A stretch of DNA of 55,867 bases from Actinomycetes bacterium (GTDB lineage: Bacteria > Actinomycetota > Acidimicrobiia > Acidimicrobiales > Bog-793): contig JAJZBI010000025.1 in assembly GCA_021798985.1 (NCBI GenBank), positions 1-55,867 of the forward strand, read 5' to 3'. The notes under the pieces were generated by a model, which was given only the letters and a program-made list of their open reading frames with translations, was not told the origin of the DNA and searched no databases. Positions 1 to 8,016 of the stretch are shown piece after piece. Within the stretch, counting starts at the first letter, position 1. The number at the start of each line of letters is the position of its first letter. Made by a program: the position numbers and the translations under genes.

Positions 1-87
1 CCCTCTGCGACCGCTTGCGCCCCTATCGCCTACCCTTCGGCGACCGGCGAGCCTCTTCTGCGGGGGCCTACCTGTCTGGCTGCAATA

Positions 88-655
88 TCAGGGTCTGACG
101 CAGCGCAACCTTGCGTTGGGTTGCGATGCGCCGAGCGCAGGCGCGCCGGGTTCGGACCGCTCGGTCGCGCCGGTCCCGATCCCTGCGGCCGAGGATCCCG
201 CCGGCTCGGGGGGCGCTCGGTTCGACGACGCGGTGCAGTTGAACATCCAGCGGACGCCGTAGCGATCCGTGCATGCCCCAGTACGCTCCCGAGGGCATGT
301 CGGCGAGGCCGAAGACCTCGCTCCCGCCCGCAGCGAGGCGCGCGAAGAGCCGTTCGGTCTCGCTGCGGTCCTCGAGCGCGAGGTTGATGGTGACGTCGTT
401 GCCGACCCGGCGCTCGTGGCCCATCGACGGCACCATGTCGGTGGCCATGATGACATGGCCAGCCAGGATCGGCAGCTCGACGTGCATCACGAGGTTCTTC
501 TCGGCGTCGGTGAGCTCTGGCGCACCCGGCTGCGGCGGCAGGTCGCCCATGCGCGCGATCGGCCCCGAGAACTCGGTGTCAAAGACGGAGCGGTCGACGT
601 TGTGGGCCTCTTCGGTGTTTCCCATGAAATTCAGGTAGGTGCTGACGCGTGGCAT
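88..655 (-). pseudogene. VOC/PhnB-like protein, frameshifted
   Basis: The reading frame from the ATG at 655 encodes a PhnB-type vicinal-oxygen-chelate (glyoxalase/DUF1428-like) protein beginning MPRVSTYLNFMGNTEEAH, as is usual for this family of small metal-binding or resistance enzymes. Near position 270 the frame breaks. The family's C-terminal signature TDRYGVRWMFNC is read only in another minus-strand frame, directly after the YWGM segment. A one-base insertion or two-base loss explains this. The shifted frame then runs about 47 residues beyond the usual end, to a TGA at 88-90, so the natural stop may also be gone. It lies 13 nt downstream of a regulator remnant that is also frameshifted, with a GGAAAGG ribosome site between them. 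It could be a sequencing error, but two breaks in neighbouring genes favour decay. The exact reaction is unknown. Confidence 0.7.
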
Positions 656-668
656 TCGGACCCTTTCC

Positions 669-909
669 TCAGCCGCCAGGGCGCACAATCTGGGAGCGGC
701 CGCTGCGTTGCTTGGTGACGAGTCCGGCGCGCTCGAGCACGGCGACGTGCCTTTGGACCGCTGCGAAGCTCATCGGGAAGTGCCGCGCCAGTTCCGACAC
801 GCAGCGTTCGGTGTCGCTTGCCCGCGCGAGCAGCGCGGCGCGCGCGATCGGAGCGGGCGTGGAAGATGCGATCGAGGTCCTCGTCGGCGACCCGACTATC
901 TACAACCAT
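669..909 (-). pseudogene. ArsR-family transcriptional regulator, frameshifted
   Basis: Starting at the ATG at 909, one frame reads a typical ArsR N-terminus (DEDLDRIFHARSDRARRA). Around 835-850, in a run of GCGC repeats, the homology moves to a second frame that reads VSELARHFPMSFAAVQRHV, the winged-helix recognition helix, then AVLERAGLVTKQRSGRS, and ends at TGA 669-671. Neither frame alone gives a full regulator. ArsR proteins of this SmtB-like size (about 80-110 aa) commonly sit just upstream of a PhnB/VOC or SRPBCC gene, and that pairing is seen here. Just upstream of the start is a TATAGC hexamer, a possible promoter -10. The GC repeat at the break is a plausible slippage site, whether biological or from sequencing. 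Confidence 0.65.
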
Positions 910-1039
910 ATGGCTATAAAGTGGGGAAGCGGCGTGGTCCGTGCGAGTGGTGTCGCCCAGCACCGACGAGATCTTTTCACCCGGTGCGCGCTTGGCGTCC
1001 TGGCGAGCTGCCGCTGTGGCCCCCGCAGGAACGTGGCGG

Positions 1040-3598
1040 CTACTCGGTCGCGATGGCCTCCAGCACGTTGAGCCGGGCCGCCCGGCGCGCCGGGGAGAGC
1101 GAGGCGATCACGCCTGCCAGGAGGGCAACGATGACGACCTCGAGGATCGGAGCGACGGGGATCTCCAGGCGGGTGACCCCGCTCGTCCGCATCGCCGTCA
1201 CGAGCGCGACGCCGAGCGCCAGGCCGACCGCGAGGCCGAGTAGCGCGCCGAAGAGGGCGATCAGCATGGATTCATAGCGGATCGTGGCCCGCACCTGCCG
1301 TTTGGTCATGCCGACCGCCCGCAGGAGGCCGATCTCGCGGATCCGTTCGTGCACCGACAGCGCCAAGGTGTTGGCGATCCCGATCACTGCGATCGCGATG
1401 GCGAGCGAGAGTAGGGCGTTCACCAGCCCGAGCGCCTGGTCGATCTGGGCGGCCTGCTGCGCTTTGTACTGCGCTTGGTCCATCAGCGTCGCCGTCGGAT
1501 AGCTCGCGAGCACGCGCTCGATCGCCTGGCGTCCGGCGGCCGCGGAGACGCCGGGGCGGAGCTTGACGTAGACCTGGTAGTCGAGCTGCTCGACGAAGTT
1601 GCTCCGCGCCGCCGCCAAGGGAAGCACGTAGTCGCCGGCGACTTGGCGGTCACGGTAGATGGCACGCACGGTGAAGACCTTGCGCCCGGTGGCCGGGAAG
1701 ACGACCGGGACCGCACTGCCGAGCACCAGATGACGCGAGTCCGCCACCTGCTCGGAGACCGCGAGGTCATTTGCCCCGAGCGAGCCGATCCTGCCGGCGA
1801 CGACTCCGACGTCGAAGAGGTCGCCGACCTTGGTGGGGTCGGCGGCGAGGACCGCCATGGTGCGCCCGGCGATCTTGACGGTGCCGGCGCGGATGCCGGT
1901 GGCCGCGGCGACGTCGGGCAAGCGGGCGACGGCGGCCTCGAGGTGGGGGCTGAATCCGGTCGCCATCGAGCTGGCGCTGGCGGGCGAGATGACATAGTCC
2001 GCCTGCATCGCGGCGTCGAGGATCGAGTTCACCGAGGCCCGGATCGAGGTGGCGAACACCGCCATGACGCTCACGAGCGCGATCCCGACCATCAGTGCCG
2101 ATGCCGTGTGGGCGGTGCGCCGTGGGTTGCGCATCGCGTTCTGGCGAGCGAGACGACCTATGGGGGATCGCTGTGCGATCGGCGCACCGAGCGCGGCGCT
2201 GACCGGACGCGCCACCAGCGGGGCGAGGACCGCGACGCCCACGAACAAGACCGCCCCGCCGATGCCGACCAGCGCGACGCGATTGCCAGTGCTGGCGAAC
2301 AGGCCGATGCCGAGGGCGAGCGCGCCCGCGCCGACGAGCGCGCCGCCGATCGCGCCGCGGTGGGCCGCGTCGTCTTCGGGCTCGAGATCGACGGCCTGCA
2401 AGGCGGCGATCGGTGGCGCTGCCGCAGCTCGCCGTGCGGGCAGCACCGCGGCGGCGAGGGTGACCGCCGTGCCGACGCACAGCGCAACGAGGAGGGTCCT
2501 CTCGCCGACGACGATCCCCGTCGCCGGCAGCGACACACCGATGGCCCCGAGCAACGCCTTCAGCGCTGCCGCCAGGCCGATCCCAGCGGCGATCCCGGCG
2601 ATCGACGCGGCGACACCGATCACGAGCGCCTCGACGAGCAGCGACGCGACGAGCTGGCGGCGGCTCGCACCGATCGCGCGCAAGAGCGCCAGCTCGCGCT
2701 GGCGCTGGGCGACGATGATCGAGAAGGTGTTGAAGACGAGGAAGGAGCCGACGAAGAGCGCGATCACGGCGAAGACGAGCAGGAACGTGTCGAACACGCC
2801 CATCGCCTGGTGGACCGCGTCCTGCCCCTCGGCGGCCACCATGGTCCCCGTGACTACCTCCAGAGAGGGGTCGTCCAGCGCTCGGCGAAGGCGCGAGGCG
2901 AGCTCGGGCTCGGAGACGCCAGGTGCAGCTGCGACGTCGATCTCGTTCACCTTGCCCGGCTGACCGACGACCTCGGCCGCCGTCTTGTGGTCGAACAGGG
3001 TGACGGAGGCGCCGAGCGGGCTGGCGGCGCTGCCCCAGGTGACGATCCCGGTCACGCGGTAGCGCCGCGGCGGCTGCTTGGTGAGCACGAGCACGCGCGA
3101 TCCGACCTTGAGGTTCCCCACGCTCGCCGAGTGCTGGTCGATCGCGACCTCGCCGGGTCCCTGCGGCGGGCGGCCGCCGGCCAGCAGGCGGTAGGGGCTC
3201 ATGTCGGCGGCGAGCGGCCAGGCCTCGCCGAGGGTCGGCGGCCCGCTTGCCGGGTTGCCGATCGCCTTGCCGTTCGCTCCGACGAGCTGGGCGTAGCCCT
3301 CGATGCCGACGGAGACCTCCCGCACCCCCTGGACCCGGCGAACCGCGGCGACGAGCGCGGCGGGGATCGGGGGCCGTTGGGTCTGGTAGCTGATGCCGGG
3401 GTTGAAGGCTTGCCGCGCCCGGACCACGGCAGCAGTGTTGGCGTAGATCGTCGTGTAGAGGTCGTCGAAGGTGTGATTGATCGTGTCGGTGAGCACGAAC
3501 GTGCCGGCCATAAAGGCGACGCCGAGCAGGACGGCGAACGCCGTCAACAGGTAGCGCACGCGCTGGGCGAGCAACCCCTTCAGCGCGACCCTCAGCAT
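1040..3598 (-). CDS. MacB/FtsX-family ABC transporter permease
   Basis: This 852-residue membrane protein is the permease of a type VII (MacB/LolE-like) ABC exporter, using energy from the ATPase encoded just upstream. It has an N-terminal membrane helix near residues 18-38, a large extracytoplasmic domain, an FtsX block of three helices at about 268-392, a second extracytoplasmic domain, and a C-terminal FtsX block at about 727-850. Both blocks end with the family's arginine-rich PARRAA sequence (around 388 and 840). The start ATG follows the ATPase stop by 3 nt, so the two are surely co-transcribed. Such systems export peptides, lipoproteins or drugs by a mechanotransmission mechanism; nothing here identifies the cargo. 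The duplicated permease layout is normal for actinobacterial members of about 850 aa. Confidence 0.9.
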   Translation of the reverse strand: MLRVALKGLLAQRVRYLLTAFAVLLGVAFMAGTFVLTDTINHTFDDLYTTIYANTAAVVRARQAFNPGISYQTQRPPIPAALVAAVRRVQGVREVSVGIEGYAQLVGANGKAIGNPASGPPTLGEAWPLAADMSPYRLLAGGRPPQGPGEVAIDQHSASVGNLKVGSRVLVLTKQPPRRYRVTGIVTWGSAASPLGASVTLFDHKTAAEVVGQPGKVNEIDVAAAPGVSEPELASRLRRALDDPSLEVVTGTMVAAEGQDAVHQAMGVFDTFLLVFAVIALFVGSFLVFNTFSIIVAQRQRELALLRAIGASRRQLVASLLVEALVIGVAASIAGIAAGIGLAAALKALLGAIGVSLPATGIVVGERTLLVALCVGTAVTLAAAVLPARRAAAAPPIAALQAVDLEPEDDAAHRGAIGGALVGAGALALGIGLFASTGNRVALVGIGGAVLFVGVAVLAPLVARPVSAALGAPIAQRSPIGRLARQNAMRNPRRTAHTASALMVGIALVSVMAVFATSIRASVNSILDAAMQADYVISPASASSMATGFSPHLEAAVARLPDVAAATGIRAGTVKIAGRTMAVLAADPTKVGDLFDVGVVAGRIGSLGANDLAVSEQVADSRHLVLGSAVPVVFPATGRKVFTVRAIYRDRQVAGDYVLPLAAARSNFVEQLDYQVYVKLRPGVSAAAGRQAIERVLASYPTATLMDQAQYKAQQAAQIDQALGLVNALLSLAIAIAVIGIANTLALSVHERIREIGLLRAVGMTKRQVRATIRYESMLIALFGALLGLAVGLALGVALVTAMRTSGVTRLEIPVAPILEVVIVALLAGVIASLSPARRAARLNVLEAIATE

Positions 3599-3601
3599 GG
3601 T

Positions 3602-4366
3602 TCAACGCTCGAGGCGGCGGAGCGCCTCGAGGATCTCGTCAGGGCTGGGCGCGTCGAGATCCTCGACGACCCTCCCGTCGCCGAGGAAGAGCACGCGGTC
3701 GGCGTAGCTCGCTGCGCGCGGGTCGTGGGTGACCATCACGACCGTCTGGTCGAACGCGTCGACGGCGCGTCGGATCTGGGCGAGAAGATCGGTGGCCGAG
3801 CGGGAGTCGAGGTTGCCGGTTGGCTCGTCGGCGAAGACGAGATCGGGGCGGGTCACGAGCGCCCGCGCCACGGCGACGCGCTGTTGCTGGCCACCGGAGA
3901 GCTCGCTCGGGCGGTGCCCGAGCCGCTCCTCCAGGCGCAACGAGGCGACCAGGCGGCCGACCCAGGCGGCGTCCGGCTTCCGCCCTGCCAGCGTGAGGGG
4001 CAAGACGATGTTCTCCTGTGCTGTGAGCGTGGGCACGAGGTTGTAGGCCTGGAACACGAAGCCGATCCGCTCGCGCCGAAGGAGCGTCATCGACTTGTCG
4101 TCGAGGGAGCCGAGGTCGGTCTCGCCGATCAGCACCTGGCCGGCCGTGAGCCGGTCAAGGCCGGCGAGACAGTGCAGGAGTGTCGACTTGCCCGAACCAG
4201 ACGGGCCCATCACGGCCGTGAGAGCGCCTTGGGCGAAGGCGGCGCTCACGTGGTCGAGGGCGAGCACGGCCGCCTCGCCCCGCCCGTAGATCTTGACGCC
4301 GTCGGCGATTCGCGCCGCCGGGACCGGCTCGCTCGCTCGGAGGCCGTCGGCGCGAGCTCGGACCAT
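3602..4366 (-). CDS. ABC transporter ATP-binding protein, MacB/LolD type
   Basis: This 254-residue ATPase drives the adjacent FtsX-type permease. Using the start at 4366, the Walker A motif GPSGSGKST is at residues 54-62, the Q-loop FVFQAYN near 103-109, the signature LSGGQQQR at 156-163, Walker [14 protein letters not shown] near 176-188, and the switch His is H214 in [13 protein letters not shown] is typical of the LolD/MacB/FtsE subgroup. An in-frame ATG lies 15 nt upstream at 4381, but a perfect AGGAGG sits between the two, 6 nt before 4366, so 4366 is preferred. The leader contains a 15-bp sequence (4440-4454) repeated upstream of the AOX-like gene. Confidence 0.92.
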   Translation of the reverse strand: MVRARADGLRASEPVPAARIADGVKIYGRGEAAVLALDHVSAAFAQGALTAVMGPSGSGKSTLLHCLAGLDRLTAGQVLIGETDLGSLDDKSMTLLRRERIGFVFQAYNLVPTLTAQENIVLPLTLAGRKPDAAWVGRLVASLRLEERLGHRPSELSGGQQQRVAVARALVTRPDLVFADEPTGNLDSRSATDLLAQIRRAVDAFDQTVVMVTHDPRAASYADRVLFLGDGRVVEDLDAPSPDEILEALRRLER

Positions 4367-4439
4367 CGCACGCCTCCTCATCGAGCACGCAGCCGGCGAT
4401 CCGGCCGCACCCGGCTGCTCTCATCGTGCGGATGGGGGA

Positions 4440-4454
4440 GGGCGCACCGAAGAT
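4440..4454. repeat. 15-bp intergenic repeat GGGCGCACCGAAGAT, copy 1
   Basis: An exact 15-base match to 6147-6161. This copy lies 74 nt upstream of the ABC ATPase start; the other lies about 140 nt upstream of the AOX-like gene. Both copies are in intergenic DNA and in the same orientation relative to the downstream minus-strand gene. It may be a shared regulator site or a chance match. Confidence 0.4.
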
Positions 4455-4579
4455 GGCGTTGGACGTTTTCGGGCGGGTCGTTCTGCTCTTTGGGGTGGCG
4501 AGGGCCCTTTCGCCGTGTCGCCGGCCTGCGCGCGCCGGAGGGCTCGGACGGTGCTCCTTGGCTGCCCGGTCAGCTCTGC

Positions 4580-5218
4580 CTACCAGGCCTCCCAGTGGAT
4601 GACCTCGTCGGGCTCAGGGCGGCGGGCGGGCTGGAAGTCGGTCCCCTTGGTGAAGGCGAGCGGCGAGAGGACTGCCTGCACGACGGTGTCGTAGGGGATG
4701 CCGAGCAGCTCGGCGACCTCCTGCTCGCGGGCCCGGTGCATCGAGGTCCACGCCGTCCCGAGCCCTCGGGCGCGCGCCGCGAGCATGAAGCTCCACATGG
4801 CCGGCAGGACGCTCCCCATGCCGGCGAGGGCCTGCTCCCGGTCGGATCCCTGGTTCACGGCGATCACGAGTGCCGGCGACTCGCCGAGGTGCTCGCCGAG
4901 GTAGTCCGCCGAGCGGGCGACGCGGGCCTGCTGCGCGGCGCGCTCTTGGTCCTGGAGCTGGCGACCGGCGTAGGCGGGCGAGGCCTTGTAGACGGCGTAC
5001 ACCTCCCGGTACAGCGCGCCGATCGCCTGGCGCTTCGCGGCCTCGGTGACCACCACGAAGCCCATGGTCACCACGTTCGAAGCCGATGGCGCCTGGAGCG
5101 CGATCGCCACGCACTCGCGGATGAGCTCGGCGGGCACAGGGCGCGAGAAGTCGAGCCGGCGGCGGACCGCCCGGGTCGTCGTGAGCAGCTGATCGGGATC
5201 GAGGGGGAGGAGGGCCAC
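4580..5218 (-). CDS. Nitroreductase family FMN oxidoreductase
   Basis: The product (212 residues from a GTG at 5218) is a nitroreductase-fold flavoprotein, a family that uses FMN and NAD(P)H to reduce nitroaromatics, quinones or related substrates in the cytoplasm. Visible landmarks are the N-terminal RAVRRRLDFSRPVP segment (FMN phosphate contact), LQAPSASN, a long insert with ALYREVYAVYK, and GLGTAWTS in the conserved Gly-rich region. The frame is open further upstream to 5413, but that extension overlaps the preceding gene and is Arg/Pro-rich like shadow sequence, so I use the GTG where homology begins. It lies 47 nt downstream of the AOX-like gene on the same strand and is probably in its operon. 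Substrate unknown. Confidence 0.85.
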   Translation of the reverse strand: MALLPLDPDQLLTTTRAVRRRLDFSRPVPAELIRECVAIALQAPSASNVVTMGFVVVTEAAKRQAIGALYREVYAVYKASPAYAGRQLQDQERAAQQARVARSADYLGEHLGESPALVIAVNQGSDREQALAGMGSVLPAMWSFMLAARARGLGTAWTSMHRAREQEVAELLGIPYDTVVQAVLSPLAFTKGTDFQPARRPEPDEVIHWEAW

Positions 5219-5265
5219 GCCGGGAGTGTAGGGAGCTGGGCGGGGTGGTGCAGCCCCGAGCCCTC

Positions 5266-6009
5266 TCAGGAAAAGCGCGGGGCGTGGATCGCCTCCAGGC
5301 TCTCCTCTTTGTGCACGCGCTCGTCGTAGCTGATCTGGCGGAAGAGATCGGCGAGGGATGCGAGCCGGCCGTAGTCGTCGGCGAAGGCGCTCTCGAAGGG
5401 ACGCTCCTCCCACTCGGGGTGCTCGTCGACGAGATGCGCGTACTCATGCTCGGCATGGTCCTCGAAGTCGGCGTTCAGCCGGTAGCTCCACTGCGGCCGC
5501 AGCACGTACAAGAGCCAGGACAGCTGGTAGTAGGCGAACGCGATGACCTGGGGGATCACGGCGAACTTGAGCACTGGCTCTGGCGTGCCTTCGGCAGCGA
5601 TGAGCTCCTCGAGGATCAACAGGTGCCACTGCTCGTTGTCTTCCTGGCCCCGGCTGCGGGTGACCTGGTCGAAGACCCGGCGGGCAAAGTCGGGCCGGCG
5701 GTGGGTGTGGGTGATCGCGATGTAGGCGACCTGCTCCCAGGACTGGTACGGGACCCGGGCGACCAGCTCGAGGACCTTGAACTTGGAGAGGGTTCGCCCG
5801 CGTCCATAGATCGCGTCGAGCAGCGCGAAGAGCACCCGTGCCCCCAGCCCGTAGGCTCGCCGCGGCGTGGCGAGCGTCTCGCGCTGTGCCACCACGAGCG
5901 CATCGTGATCGAGGTCCGCCATCGCCCCCTGTGCCGAGTTCGAGCGCATCCCGGCGGGTCGGACGGCAGCGGGTGCACGCGGCGGGGTCGGTCGACGGTC
6001 ATCGGTCAT
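5266..6009 (-). CDS. Alternative oxidase (AOX/PTOX)-like diiron protein
   Basis: This 247-residue protein resembles alternative oxidase and plastid terminal oxidase, which oxidise quinols and reduce O2 to water with a carboxylate-bridged diiron centre at the membrane face. All six expected iron ligands can be placed: E81 in LELVARVPY (compare ETIARVPY of PTOX), E126 and H129 in NEQWHLLILEEL (compare NEMHHLLIMEEL), E183 in FEDHAEHEY, and E230 and H233 in DERVHKEE. A hydrophobic stretch near 150-172 (IPQVIAFAYYQLSWLLYVL) matches the family's membrane-binding helix pair. Start ATG 6009 has AAAGGA 7 nt upstream. A ferritin-like protein is the main alternative, but ligand order and the RVPY motif favour AOX/PTOX. 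The leader holds 13-bp tandem repeats. A nitroreductase gene follows. Confidence 0.82.
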   Translation of the reverse strand: MTDDRRPTPPRAPAAVRPAGMRSNSAQGAMADLDHDALVVAQRETLATPRRAYGLGARVLFALLDAIYGRGRTLSKFKVLELVARVPYQSWEQVAYIAITHTHRRPDFARRVFDQVTRSRGQEDNEQWHLLILEELIAAEGTPEPVLKFAVIPQVIAFAYYQLSWLLYVLRPQWSYRLNADFEDHAEHEYAHLVDEHPEWEERPFESAFADDYGRLASLADLFRQISYDERVHKEESLEAIHAPRFS

Positions 6010-6146
6010 GCTGGGTCCTTTCGGGTCGCGTCAGCCCCCGGTGTGGCGAGTGCTCGCGTAGGCGCTTCCCGGCGTCGCCGCTCGCCATGCCAGCGAACAA
6101 GCGCTGCGGCGCCGGTGGTCACCTGGCCTCGCCAGCGGCTGGAGAT

Positions 6147-6161
6147 GGGCGCACCGAAGAT
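6147..6161. repeat. 15-bp intergenic repeat GGGCGCACCGAAGAT, copy 2
   Basis: Exact copy of 4440-4454. It runs directly into the first 13-bp tandem repeat unit upstream of the AOX-like gene, so the two elements overlap by the GAAGAT bases. Confidence 0.4.
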
Positions 6162-6194
6162 ATGGGCAGAAGATATGGGCAGAAGATATGGGCA
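6156..6194. repeat. Three tandem 13-bp repeats GAAGATATGGGCA
   Basis: Three perfect head-to-tail copies occupy 6156-6168, 6169-6181 and 6182-6194. The last merges with a short hairpin, GGGCA-ATTG-TGCCC at 6190-6203. The array is conspicuously AT-richer than its surroundings and lies 147-185 nt upstream of the AOX-like gene start. A 13-bp period places copies on nearly the same helix face only every few units, so cooperative activator binding, an iteron-like function, or simple slippage are all possible. Confidence 0.85.
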
Positions 6195-6239
6195 ATTGTG
6201 CCCTAGCGCGTGCGCATTTCGTTGGCTCATACTCTTGTT

Positions 6240-6347
6240 GTCTACGGACGAGAGAGGGAGCCAAAAGGCTGAGAGGTCAACCGAAGGGTTGACGACCCCG
6301 AGCTACCTGATCCGGACCATGCCGGCGGAGGGAGATCGCCCGTAGAC
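6240..6347 (+). ncRNA. TPP riboswitch (THI element), apparently orphan
   Basis: All core elements of a thiamine-pyrophosphate riboswitch are present in order on the plus strand: P3 AGCC-AAAA-GGCT followed by CTGAGA (6269-6274), an optional P3a hairpin GTCAACC/GGTTGAC, GACCCC closing P2 with GGG near 6257-6259, then ACCTGATCCGG (6305-6315) and CCGGCGGAGGGA (6322-6333). An outer P1 helix of eight perfect pairs joins GTCTACGG (6240-6247) to CCGTAGAC (6340-6347). Length (108 nt) is normal. Such RNAs usually control thi biosynthesis or transport genes, but the next gene downstream is prfC on the opposite strand and no credible plus-strand ORF follows. The regulated gene has been lost, or the switch controls a short RNA. 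Confidence 0.88.
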
Positions 6348-6354
6348 ACTGTCG

Positions 6355-6385
6355 CGCCCGGGCCGAGCTCGCGTCGGCTCGGGCG
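6355..6385. terminator. Strong GC hairpin between riboswitch and prfC
   Basis: An 11-bp stem (6355-6365 with 6375-6385, one G-U pair) encloses a 9-nt loop. There is no T-run on either side, so it is not a classical intrinsic terminator. It lies just past the riboswitch on the plus strand and 33 nt past the prfC stop on the minus strand, so it may end either transcript or separate convergent transcription. Confidence 0.5.
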
Positions 6386-6417
6386 CCGCATCGGTCGCTC
6401 GGGCGGCGCCAGCGCGC

Positions 6418-8016
6418 TCAGCGGGAAGGAACCTCCGCGAGCACCTGCTCGAGGCGCCAGTCGGGATGGTCGCTCTCCAGGCGGGCGAGCCAGTACGGGC
6501 TCTCAAAGAGCGCCAGCAGGCTGTCGTCGCGCGTCGTGAGCAGGCGCACGCCGAACGCCCCGCGCAGGTGCGCTGCGGTCGCCTCGTCGGTGCGCCGGGC
6601 CACGGTGTAGGGGGTCGGCGAGAGGTCGACGGCGGCACCGAACTCGTGCTCGAGGCGGTGGGAGAACACCTCGAACTGCATCTGGCCGACCGCCGCCACG
6701 ACGGGATGCGGATCCCCGTTGGGGTCGCGCAGGACCTGCACGACCCCCTCCCGCTCTAGCTGGTCGAGGCCGCGGCGGAACTGCTTGTGGCGCTGGGTGT
6801 CGCGGACCCGGGCCGTGGAGAACAGCTCGGGCGCGAGGCTGGGGATCTTCGGGAACTCGACTGGCTCGGCGGCATAGAGCGTGTCGCCGATCCGCAGCTC
6901 GCTGGCGTTCACCAGGCCGACCACGTCGCCGGGGAACGCCTCGTCGATCGTGTCGCGCTCCGCGCCGAACAGCGACGCCGCGTACTTGGTCGCAAAGGGC
7001 CGACCGGTTGCGCCATGGGTGACGGTCATTCCGCGCTCGAAGCGGCCCGAGCAGACGCGCAAGAACGCGACGTGGTCACGGTGTGCCGGGTCCATGTTGG
7101 CTTGGATCTTGAAGACGAAGCCCGAGAGCGGCTGGTCGAGGGCGCGCTCGGTGCCCTCGCGGTCAGCTCGAGGCGAGGGGGCGGGCGCGAGGTCGATCAC
7201 CGCGTCGAGAAGGTGGCGCACCCCGAAGTTCGTGAGTGCCGAGCCGACAAAGAGTGGGCTCGACTCGCCGGCGAGGAAGGACTTCATGTCGAGATCGGCG
7301 CCGACCTCGCCTAGGAGCGCGCACTCCTCCAGCGCCGTGTCCCACGCCGGTCCTTCCTCTCGCGCGGCGCGCTCGGCCGCGAGGAGCTCCTCGGGTGCTT
7401 CGCTGGTGCCGCGCGTGGTCCGGCTGAAGCGGACAAAGGAGCCGTGCCGACGGTCGATGACGCCCCGGAAGTCGCCGGCGATGCCAACTGGCCAGGTCAC
7501 CGGCGTGGGCCGGAGGCCGATTTCCTCCTCGATCTGGTCCAGCAGTGACAGCGGCTCGCGCCCCGGGCGGTCGTATTTGTTCAAGAAGGTCAGGACCGGC
7601 AGGGCACGGGCCCGACAGACCTCGAAGAGCTTGAGCGTCTGCGGCTCGATGCCCTTGGCGACATCGAGAACCATCACCGCGGCGTCTGCAGCCGCCAGCA
7701 CCCGGTAGGTGTCCTCGGAGAAGTCTCGGTGCCCGGGGGTGTCGAGCAGGTTGACGACGTGGTCGCGGTAGGCGAACTGCAGGACCGTCGAGGTGATCGA
7801 GATCCCGCGCTCCTGTTCCATCGCCATCCAGTCCGACGTCGCCCGGCGACGTCCGGCCCGCGCCTTGACGGCCCCGGCCTCGGCGACCGCACCGGCGTAG
7901 AGGAGGAACTTCTCGGTCAGCGTGGTCTTGCCGGCATCCGGGTGGCTGATGATCGCGAAGGTCCGCCGCCGCCCCGCCTGCGCGGCGATGTCGTGCTCGG
8001 TCACAGGTGAGGCCAT
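6418..8016 (-). CDS. prfC: Peptide chain release factor 3
   Basis: The product (532 residues, near the usual 529) is RF3, the translational GTPase that recycles RF1/RF2 after peptide release. From the ATG at 8016 it shows Walker A SHPDAGKTT at residues 24-32, switch II DTPGH at 92-96, NKYD at 146-149, and the RF3-specific segment YRVLAAADAAVMVLDVAKGIE in the G domain. Domain II and the RF3 C-terminal domain follow, with the family motif VVAAVGQMQFEVFSHRLEHE. The frame is open further upstream to 8694, but AAAGGA 8 nt before 8016 and the homology fix the start there. It is monocistronic, divergent from the YihY-type gene and convergent with the orphan TPP riboswitch. Confidence 0.95.
   Translation of the reverse strand: MASPVTEHDIAAQAGRRRTFAIISHPDAGKTTLTEKFLLYAGAVAEAGAVKARAGRRRATSDWMAMEQERGISITSTVLQFAYRDHVVNLLDTPGHRDFSEDTYRVLAAADAAVMVLDVAKGIEPQTLKLFEVCRARALPVLTFLNKYDRPGREPLSLLDQIEEEIGLRPTPVTWPVGIAGDFRGVIDRRHGSFVRFSRTTRGTSEAPEELLAAERAAREEGPAWDTALEECALLGEVGADLDMKSFLAGESSPLFVGSALTNFGVRHLLDAVIDLAPAPSPRADREGTERALDQPLSGFVFKIQANMDPAHRDHVAFLRVCSGRFERGMTVTHGATGRPFATKYAASLFGAERDTIDEAFPGDVVGLVNASELRIGDTLYAAEPVEFPKIPSLAPELFSTARVRDTQRHKQFRRGLDQLEREGVVQVLRDPNGDPHPVVAAVGQMQFEVFSHRLEHEFGAAVDLSPTPYTVARRTDEATAAHLRGAFGVRLLTTRDDSLLALFESPYWLARLESDHPDWRLEQVLAEVPSR

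Noticed and set aside
1475-5329. Plus-strand ORF of 1284 codons
   Set aside because: It is antisense to the ABC permease, ATPase and nitroreductase genes, which have full family motifs. Its own translation is Arg/Asp/Gly-rich without motifs, the usual shadow in high-GC DNA.
5266-6009. Reading the AOX-like protein as a ferritin
   Set aside because: The two ExxH pairs, the LELVARVPY segment and the NExxHLLIxEEL block match AOX/PTOX order better than ferritin-like four-helix proteins.
6355-6385. Calling the GC hairpin an intrinsic terminator without reservation
   Set aside because: There is no T-run on either side, so rho-independent termination is uncertain; listed with modest confidence only.
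6466-6759. Plus-strand ORF downstream of the TPP riboswitch as its target
   Set aside because: It is antisense to prfC, has no ribosome site and no thiamine-related motif.
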